64,000 nt of DNA from an uncultured Pelagibacteraceae bacterium (lineage in GTDB: Bacteria; Pseudomonadota; Alphaproteobacteria; Pelagibacterales; Pelagibacteraceae): NCBI GenBank assembly GCA_902548405.1, contig CACCRN010000005.1:1-64000 (forward strand), given 5' to 3'. The first letter of the stretch is position 1. Each line of letters starts with the position of its first letter. Below the pieces are notes generated by a model. It was not told where the DNA came from and made no database searches. It was given only the letters and a program-made list of their open reading frames with translations. This document shows, one piece after another, positions 13,100-19,009 of this stretch. Position numbers and translations under genes: made by a program.

Positions 13100-13615
13100 C
13101 TATCTTATAAAAGATCCTTTTTTTCTAATTTTTTTTTGTAATTGCAAAATTCCGTATAATAATGCCTCTGCAGAAGGAGGACATCCTGGAACATACACAT
13201 CAACCGGAACTATACGATCACACCCTCTAACAACTGAATAAGAATAATGATAATAACCTCCACCATTTGCACAGCTACCCATAGAAATTACATATCTCGG
13301 TTCTGGCATTTGATCATAAACTTTTCTTAAAGCTGGTGCCATTTTATTTGTCAATGTTCCGGCAACAATCATTACATCTGATTGTCTTGGTGATCCACGT
13401 GGAGCAGCTCCAAATCTTTCCAAGTCATATCTGGGCATTGCTGTTTGCATCATTTCAACTGCACAGCATGCAAGACCAAAAGTCATCCAATGCAAAGAGC
13501 CAGATCTAGACCAATTAATTAAGTTATCCAACGACGTGGTTATAAAACCATTTTTACTAAAATCTTTAGCAAGTTGTTTAAACTCTTCAGGAACTTGTTC
13601 TATTTTATCGTTCAT
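13100..13615 (-). CDS. nuoB: NADH-quinone oxidoreductase subunit B
   Basis: [75 protein letters not shown] motifs. Confidence 0.97.
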   Translation of the reverse strand: MNDKIEQVPEEFKQLAKDFSKNGFITTSLDNLINWSRSGSLHWMTFGLACCAVEMMQTAMPRYDLERFGAAPRGSPRQSDVMIVAGTLTNKMAPALRKVYDQMPEPRYVISMGSCANGGGYYHYSYSVVRGCDRIVPVDVYVPGCPPSAEALLYGILQLQKKIRKKGSFIR

Positions 13616-13625
13616 TAAATTAATT

Positions 13626-13994
13626 TTATTCCCAATCTAGAGCGCCTTTTTTCCACTCATAAATAAAACCAACCGTTAGTATGAATAGAAAAATCATCAT
13701 TGATGAAAAACCTAATAGTCCAATGTTTCCTAATGATATTGCCCATGGAAATAGAAAGGCAATTTCAAGATCAAATATGATAAATAGAATTGCAACTAAG
13801 TAAAATCTTACATCGAACTCCATTCTAGAGTCCTGAAATGGTTCGAAACCACATTCATATGCAGATAACTTTTCTGGATCAGGTTTTTTTGGAGAAAGTA
13901 AAAAATTTAAAACTACAAAAGCAATACTTAAACCAAGAGCAATAATTAAAAATAGAATAATTGGTAGGTAATCTTTTAAAAATTCAGATAACAT
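13626..13994 (-). CDS. nuoA: NADH-quinone oxidoreductase subunit A
   Basis: [42 protein letters not shown] motif. Confidence 0.96.
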   Translation of the reverse strand: MLSEFLKDYLPIILFLIIALGLSIAFVVLNFLLSPKKPDPEKLSAYECGFEPFQDSRMEFDVRFYLVAILFIIFDLEIAFLFPWAISLGNIGLLGFSSMMIFLFILTVGFIYEWKKGALDWE

Positions 13995-14082
13995 GAAAAT
14001 CTATATATCAGTTTTTATCTGATGTTGAAGGGAAGATAAGTCACATTTTGTTAATATTAACATACAGTTTAATGGGAAAAAG

Positions 14083-14159
14083 TGGCGGGAGTGAAGGGAC
14101 TCGAACCCTCGACCTATCGCGTGACAGGCGATCGCTCTAACCAACTGAGCTACACCCCC
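14083..14159 (-). tRNA. tRNA-Asp (GTC), CCA encoded
   Basis: Reverse strand gggggtgtagctcagttggttagagcgatcgcctgtcacgcgataggtcgagggttcgagtcccttcactcccgcca; cloverleaf pairs by eye. Confidence 0.93.
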
Positions 14160-14171
14160 ACTTAGTTTGTT

Positions 14172-14247
14172 TGGTGGGCAGTAAAGGACTCGAACCTTTG
14201 ACCCCCTCGGTGTAAACGAGATGCTCTACCAACTGAGCTAACCGCCC
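14172..14247 (-). tRNA. tRNA-Val (TAC), CCA encoded
   Basis: Reverse strand gggcggttagctcagttggtagagcatctcgtttacaccgagggggtcaaaggttcgagtcctttactgcccacca; GGGCGGT pairs with ACTGCCC. Confidence 0.94.
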
Positions 14248-14248
14248 C
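14208..14248. repeat. left att-like direct repeat (5' part of tRNA-Val)
   Basis: cggtgtaaacgagatgctctaccaactgagctaaccgcccc, identical to 18920-18960. Confidence 0.95.
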
Positions 14249-14339
14249 TAACCAAAAAACACTGTGTTTTATATCTTTTAGTACAATAACGTCAAGATCT
14301 ATTACCTTTGAAAAATGGCTAAAAATTAAATTTTTGCGA

Positions 14340-14361
14340 CTCAACTGTGACTGTAGTGTGA
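14340..14361. repeat. 22-bp direct repeat R, left copy
   Basis: ctcaactgtgactgtagtgtga, identical to 18837-18858; contains TGTGA(C) twice at 11-bp spacing. Confidence 0.9.
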
Positions 14362-14521
14362 CTAAATTTTTTATAGATTATTAACTATACACGGATGACA
14401 CAGCTAAATTGCAAAGTGTAGAAAACTTTTTATTTTTTTTCTAATTGCATATTATTTTTGGACAAAAGTGAAATTAGCCGTGTTTACTGTGTAGCTGTGT
14501 ATATCATTGAAAATAATTTTT

Positions 14522-14800
14522 TCATTTAGTTACAGCCTTTAAAATACTAAATACATAAGTTGGAAAAAAAGCAAAGCCACACGCAAGAATACCAAAAATA
14601 CCTGAGAAAGCCATAACGCCTAAAAATGCATTACCACTATCAAACATATTCCAAAATAAGTGTGAAGCAAATTTAAATTCAGGGTTAAAAAATTCGTACC
14701 AGGCTAAACCACCTATTACAGCAAAAGCATATTTAAATATATCAGGCCCAGGAAAGTCTTTCCATTTTTCCAAATAAATAGAATTGATTTCATTGATCAT
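14522..14800 (-). CDS. hypothetical small membrane protein
   Basis: 92 aa ORF with two hydrophobic stretches (YAFAVIGGLAWYEF, FLGVMAFSGIFGILACGFAFFPTYVFSIL). Confidence 0.6.
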   Translation of the reverse strand: MINEINSIYLEKWKDFPGPDIFKYAFAVIGGLAWYEFFNPEFKFASHLFWNMFDSGNAFLGVMAFSGIFGILACGFAFFPTYVFSILKAVTK

Positions 14801-14845
14801 TAATCTTTATTCCAAATAATCACTTCAAGCATTTAGAATGCCCTA

Positions 14846-15234
14846 TTATCTTTCTGGCATTTATAATCAAAATTATAGTGTTTACCCACCATAAAACTTT
14901 TCTGAGACATAGCACCATCAAGCCTATTAATTTTCATCTCTAGATAGATGTCTAATTTTGTATCACTATGTAAAAGTTCTATTTCATTAACATTAATATC
15001 TACTCTAGTATGTTTAATTATTTTTCCTTCAGCATCTTTTAATGTGCCATCAACAAATTCCTGATTTCCAATATTTATCCAATTTCCAGATTCATCAAAG
15101 CTTAGTTTTATAGAAACATCTCAGTTTTCTTCTAAACTTCTTTTTTCATCTATACATATAATTGAAATAACTTCACTAAAAGCACACCCCCCAAACAACA
15201 AACTAAGAACCAGGATCGATAGAAACTTTTTCAT
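14846..15234 (-). pseudogene. lipoprotein-like gene interrupted by an in-frame TGA
   Basis: Reverse translation MKKFLSILVLSLLFGGCAFSEVISIICIDEKRSLEEN*DVSIKLSFDESGNWINIGNQEFVDGTLKDAEGKIIKHTRVDINVNEIELLHSDTKLDIYLEMKINRLDGAMSQKSFMVGKHYNFDYKCQKDNRAF; lipobox-like LLFGGC; TGA at 15121-15123. Confidence 0.65.
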
Positions 15235-15401
15235 TTTAAACTCAAAGTAATGAAGCAAATTATATAAAAAATAGCCATTCCAGAAAGAAATTTAGTTTCA
15301 ATAGTTTTTCCAAATTTTTTATATTGAATAAAACTTAATATAATAAAACCAAACGCAGCCACGATAAAATATGACGGTTCAATAGTTTCGGTTATACGCA
15401 T
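15231..15401 (-). CDS. hypothetical 56-aa membrane protein
   Basis: MRITETIEPSYFIVAAFGFIILSFIQYKKFGKTIETKFLSGMAIFYIICFITLSLK; stop overlaps the ATG of the downstream lipoprotein-like ORF (ATGA). Confidence 0.5.
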   Translation of the reverse strand: MRITETIEPSYFIVAAFGFIILSFIQYKKFGKTIETKFLSGMAIFYIICFITLSLK

Positions 15402-15404
15402 AAA

Positions 15405-15995
15405 TTATTTTTCATTTAATTCGTACAAGGTTTTTCCTTTATACATCCAAAATTGAGGGCCTGCGATTTTGTTCCACGTATAGCCCATCTCTTGTACAAT
15501 TTCTAAAGCTGACTGAGAAAGTGACATTGGTTTACCTTTAAATTCAATTAAATCATTTTCTAAAACTTTAGCTTTTATTGTTTTATCTTTTTTGAATTCT
15601 AATTCCTCACCAACTTCAATTCCAATTTGTGCGAAATTAAATCTATTTCTATTTCTCTCTTTATCTAAAGCTGTCTTATCACTTGAAGTTTCAACCACAT
15701 CTTCTCTTGGAGTTACATCTTCACCTTCAGCAATATCTAGCGCTGCTTTTGCTTGTTCAGGTGACATTCTAAAAAATTCTCTATTATCTCTTATTCTGAA
15801 TTCATCAAATGCTTCGTGCATTTTCTTTTCAACAAATTCTGCTTTTTCTATACGTTTTGCGTAATAACATTCAAATGGAATAGGTATTGCGGTCTTGTCT
15901 AGTTCTTTCATCCTTTGCTCTACTGAGTTTTCAGTGAAACCAATCTTGATTATGCCTGGCATTGCTTGATTGGTTAAGATGTATACAGTTTTCAT
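15405..15995 (-). CDS. T5orf172/GIY-YIG superfamily nuclease with RAMA-like C-terminal domain
   Basis: N-term KTVYILTNQAMPGIIKIGFTENSVEQRMKELDKTAIPIPFECYYA...KKMHEAFDEFRIRDNREFF; C-term FAQIGIEVGEELEFKKDKTIKAKVLENDLIEFKGKPMSLSQSALEIVQEMGYTWNKIAGPQFWMYKGKTLYEL. Confidence 0.8.
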   Translation of the reverse strand: MKTVYILTNQAMPGIIKIGFTENSVEQRMKELDKTAIPIPFECYYAKRIEKAEFVEKKMHEAFDEFRIRDNREFFRMSPEQAKAALDIAEGEDVTPREDVVETSSDKTALDKERNRNRFNFAQIGIEVGEELEFKKDKTIKAKVLENDLIEFKGKPMSLSQSALEIVQEMGYTWNKIAGPQFWMYKGKTLYELNEK

Positions 15996-16681
15996 TTAAA
16001 TTCCTTACAAAAGTTTCCTAAAGAGAAAGACATATTCCAAGGTATTGGATATCCTTTATCAATTTTATAATTTATTGCAAAATTAGCATATTCACTAATA
16101 CCTTTATTTTCAAAACAATTATAAATATGTTTTATAACTTTTGTGTAATAATCCTTCATGTCCTGTGGTGCATTTTGATCTGACAAAATCATTCTAGTTA
16201 CTGAAAGTGCTCCATCAGTATATCCTGCTAAATATACTTTTTTATTAGTATTATCTAATTTTTTCCAAGCGTTTCTTGTTATATTTTCTATTGGTTTATT
16301 TTTTTCAATTTTAATATTTTTATATTCTTCAGTTTTAGAAAGATTACTACAAACTGCTGATGACCAACGAAAAATTTCATTCGCTGCGTTATCACCTTCC
16401 TCCCAACCTAGAATAAACATATTAGTTTGAAATCTATCAAACTCTCTCTCAATGCAATATCTAAATTGTGAAATTAAAATATCTCTTGAATTATCAGGTG
16501 CATTATTCCAAATATAGTACCCCCATGCATCTAAAGCACCTTTAGCATAGAAATTTTTTTGAACTTTTTTTAAGTTATCCCAGTACGTAAAATCTGCAAA
16601 AAATTTATTTTTATCAGCGGTAGCACTTCCACAAAATAATAAGCTAATAAACATGATTGATAGAAGTATTTTCATTACCAA
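15992..16681 (-). CDS. hypothetical exported protein with internal duplication
   Basis: 229 aa, signal peptide MVMKILLSIMFISLLFCGSATA; overlaps downstream nuclease by 4 nt (ATGA). Confidence 0.7.
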   Translation of the reverse strand: MVMKILLSIMFISLLFCGSATADKNKFFADFTYWDNLKKVQKNFYAKGALDAWGYYIWNNAPDNSRDILISQFRYCIEREFDRFQTNMFILGWEEGDNAANEIFRWSSAVCSNLSKTEEYKNIKIEKNKPIENITRNAWKKLDNTNKKVYLAGYTDGALSVTRMILSDQNAPQDMKDYYTKVIKHIYNCFENKGISEYANFAINYKIDKGYPIPWNMSFSLGNFCKEFK

Positions 16682-16744
16682 TTATTACCAAATTGTTTAC
16701 TGGGTGTCTATTTGGGTAAAATATCAATATTTATTTTTTATTAA

Positions 16745-16942
16745 TTATTCTCCCCCATCAGAACCTCCTTTTTTTAAATAACTAATAATTATTTTTTTAT
16801 CTTCAGGACTTGGTTCAATTGGTTTTTCCCATAGATCTACTAATGACTGAGATATTGGTCCTACTGGTCCACCTTTTTCCATTATGGTATCATACATAGT
16901 TTCTAAGATACCTTTTTTATTTTTAGATTGTTTTTTTTTCAT
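16745..16942 (-). CDS. hypothetical 65-aa protein
   Basis: ORF MKKKQSKNKKGILETMYDTIMEKGGPVGPISQSLVDLWEKP...; purine-rich stretch aaaggagcat just upstream of the start. Confidence 0.55.
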   Translation of the reverse strand: MKKKQSKNKKGILETMYDTIMEKGGPVGPISQSLVDLWEKPIEPSPEDKKIIISYLKKGGSDGGE

Positions 16943-17021
16943 ATGCTCCTTTAGCGTTAATGTTTAATGTCCGAAGCAAGTAGAGTTATTTCTAAATCAC
17001 GGACAAATACATAGTATCAAA

Positions 17022-17045
17022 GTTCAGGGCACCTGGCAACAGAAC
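17022..17045. repeat. 24-bp repeat A, left copy
   Basis: gttcagggcacctggcaacagaac; one mismatch to 18329-18352. Confidence 0.85.
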
Positions 17046-17106
17046 GCCCCTACTCATTTGTTAATTTAGTTTGCAGTATCAACGTTATTTTAAAAACACA
17101 ACCTTG

Positions 17107-17132
17107 CTGGTCGGCCTGTGGTCGGCATTTTA
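17107..17132. repeat. 26-bp repeat B, left copy
   Basis: ctggtcggcctgtggtcggcatttta; GGTCGGC twice at 11-bp spacing; overlaps the stop of the GIY-YIG ORF. Confidence 0.85.
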
Positions 17133-18233
17133 ATTTGTTTTATTCCAAGGCTTTGGTCTTATCATATGTTTAACTGCTTCATCAAAACACCCTCTTTCTT
17201 TTGAAGCCCTATAAGCAGATGGAGAATTTCTTTTCCAGGATGATCTTGTGCTATATTTTTTTGCATCTTTTAAAATCTTTTCTTTTGTCCATTTCCAGAC
17301 CGTACTGCCTTCAACTTTTGTAAGATGTTCGGTGATTCTTGGATCATTAAGCAAATTTCTTTTTTGTGCAGCTGCGTAAGAATTTTTATCTTTTTGTAAC
17401 CATAATTTAAAAGTTTTGTGTTTTAATGCTGCTTCTATAATTTTTTCATCAGTCCATTTTTTTTCCCATAGCCTCTCCATATGTTTTGTTGCTTCTTTTA
17501 AAATACCCATTGACCAAGCTGCTTTATAACTTAAAACATCATTTTTTAACCATTCTGCTATTGTTTTATATTTTTTAGCTTCAAAAATAATTTTCTTTTT
17601 TGTCCACTTAATTGTCGTTCCTCCCAATGAGCCAGCCTTAGCTATATTTAAAACTTTATAATTTTGATTTCTGTATTCTGATACTAGCTTTCTCTCAATT
17701 TTGATTGCTTTGTCAGCTAATATGTAGTCTGTTAATTGTTTTTGAATTAATGATTTAACTCCAAACTTATTAGCTAAATCTATAATTTTTGGATTATCTC
17801 TAAAGTGATCTCTCATCCTTCTTTTAATATCTCCTGTTAGACCAATATAGATAATCTTTTTGCCTTTCACCTTAATGCTATAAACACATCTTATTTTTTT
17901 ATTTCCAACAGGTCTCATATGTTTGGTTGCTTCTTTTAACCATCCATTTTTTCTTGCAGCTCCATATGCAGAACTTTCATTGGTCACCCAAGAAACTATA
18001 GTTTCGAATTTTTTAGCTGAAGCTAAGACCTTTTCTTTAGTCCAATATCCGTGGACTATAATTTTGGACATATGCTTTGTTAGCTTTGGTAATAATTTTC
18101 TTGCACATGCAGTTGCATAGGCACTTGGTTCTTCGGTTCTCCAATCTTTGACTGAATTGTATTTGTTTGCTGATGTCTCTAGAGCTTTATATGTCCATTT
18201 ATTTGGCGTGTTAGGTTTTCTTGCCATAAACAT
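17130..18233 (-). CDS. GIY-YIG endonuclease with five flanking W(T)xEK..A.K...W....SAY.AA....L.EATKHM-type modules
   Basis: Central RCVYSIKVKGKKIIYIGLTGDIKRRMRDHF GIY-YIG domain; two modules before and three after it. Confidence 0.85.
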   Translation of the reverse strand: MFMARKPNTPNKWTYKALETSANKYNSVKDWRTEEPSAYATACARKLLPKLTKHMSKIIVHGYWTKEKVLASAKKFETIVSWVTNESSAYGAARKNGWLKEATKHMRPVGNKKIRCVYSIKVKGKKIIYIGLTGDIKRRMRDHFRDNPKIIDLANKFGVKSLIQKQLTDYILADKAIKIERKLVSEYRNQNYKVLNIAKAGSLGGTTIKWTKKKIIFEAKKYKTIAEWLKNDVLSYKAAWSMGILKEATKHMERLWEKKWTDEKIIEAALKHKTFKLWLQKDKNSYAAAQKRNLLNDPRITEHLTKVEGSTVWKWTKEKILKDAKKYSTRSSWKRNSPSAYRASKERGCFDEAVKHMIRPKPWNKTN

Positions 18234-18252
18234 TTATGCTAACATATAAAAT

Positions 18253-18278
18253 CTGGTCGGCCTAGAGTCGGCATTTTA
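18253..18278. repeat. 26-bp repeat B, right copy
   Basis: ctggtcggcctagagtcggcatttta; three mismatches to 17107-17132; just upstream of the GIY-YIG start. Confidence 0.85.
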
Positions 18279-18328
18279 GATTAAATTTGCTAATTTCAAT
18301 TCAAATTATTCGCGAATAATGGTACTTT

Positions 18329-18352
18329 GTTCGGGGCACCTGGCAACAGAAC
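18329..18352. repeat. 24-bp repeat A, right copy
   Basis: gttcggggcacctggcaacagaac; one mismatch to 17022-17045. Confidence 0.85.
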
Positions 18353-18372
18353 CAGGATCGATAGAAGTTTTT

Positions 18373-18765
18373 TCACTTATCAAAAAATTTTTTTCTAATA
18401 TATCCTACTTTGGTAGTTTTAAAATGCTTGAAGGGTACACTTGTATCTTCAATTGCTTTTATAGTCTCTTCTGTAATATTCCCATAAACTTCTATTTCAA
18501 ATCTGTCAGCAATCTCTTGATGTTTTTCAACATAAGCTTGAACAGGGGGATTATTAAGGTGATGCACCATAGCTTCACTGTTTCGGTATACCTCACTCCA
18601 CGTAAATTCTAAAGGATCAGTTGGATCTTGATCAAAAGTATGAATAAGCATATCAGGTTCTGACTCATTAACGGCGTCATCTGCTTCTTTTGCTATCTTA
18701 AGATATTCTTCAACCTTACCTTCTTTGACACGTATTCTAGCTATTAAAATAAAAGGATTAGACAT
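18373..18765 (-). CDS. antibiotic biosynthesis monooxygenase (ABM) family protein
   Basis: 130 aa; FILIARIRVKEGKVEEYLKIAKEADDAVNESEPDMLIHTFDQDPTDPLEFTWSEVYRNSEAMVHHLNNP. Confidence 0.8.
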   Translation of the reverse strand: MSNPFILIARIRVKEGKVEEYLKIAKEADDAVNESEPDMLIHTFDQDPTDPLEFTWSEVYRNSEAMVHHLNNPPVQAYVEKHQEIADRFEIEVYGNITEETIKAIEDTSVPFKHFKTTKVGYIRKKFFDK

Positions 18766-18836
18766 TGTTTATAATACCAAATCCTGAACATAGAGTCTTT
18801 AGCAAAAAAAAGTAACGAGATTCTGAACTTTTTAAT

Positions 18837-18858
18837 CTCAACTGTGACTGTAGTGTGA
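18837..18858. repeat. 22-bp direct repeat R, right copy
   Basis: Exact copy of 14340-14361. Confidence 0.9.
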
Positions 18859-18919
18859 TCAAAGTAATCGTAGAGCTTAAAACTTATTGAAACTGCTTAA
18901 TTATATTTTTTGAAATTTA

Positions 18920-18960
18920 CGGTGTAAACGAGATGCTCTACCAACTGAGCTAACCGCCCC
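18920..18960. repeat. right att-like direct repeat: truncated 41-nt tRNA-Val copy
   Basis: Exact 41-bp copy of 14208-14248; lacks variable arm, T-arm and 3' acceptor, so not a functional tRNA. Confidence 0.95.
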
Positions 18961-19009
18961 AAAACAGAGCTACTTATTACATCAACACTTAAATAAAGTA
19001 AATTAATTA

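Larger units (their letters stand above)
14208..18960. mobile_element. putative tRNA-Val-flanked integrated element (~4.7 kb), no integrase detected
   Basis: Bounded by 41-bp direct repeats derived from tRNA-Val (14208-14248 and 18920-18960), with internal 22-bp direct repeats near both ends and accessory genes between. Confidence 0.7.

Noticed and set aside
139-13994. Unusual subunit order or fusion in the nuo operon
   Set aside because: All fourteen genes A-N are present, separate and in canonical order; ordinary.
14162-14344. 60-aa ORF ending ...LGAVSSVGRASRLHRGGQRFESFTAHQTN
   Set aside because: It is a read-through of the tRNA-Val gene, a classic spurious ORF.
18319-18612. 97-aa plus-strand ORF over the ABM gene
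   Set aside because: Antisense to the better supported ABM monooxygenase; begins in repeat A and has no family features.
18920-18960. Second tRNA-Val gene
   Set aside because: Only the 5' 41 nt are present; no T-arm or 3' acceptor follows, so it is a fragment.
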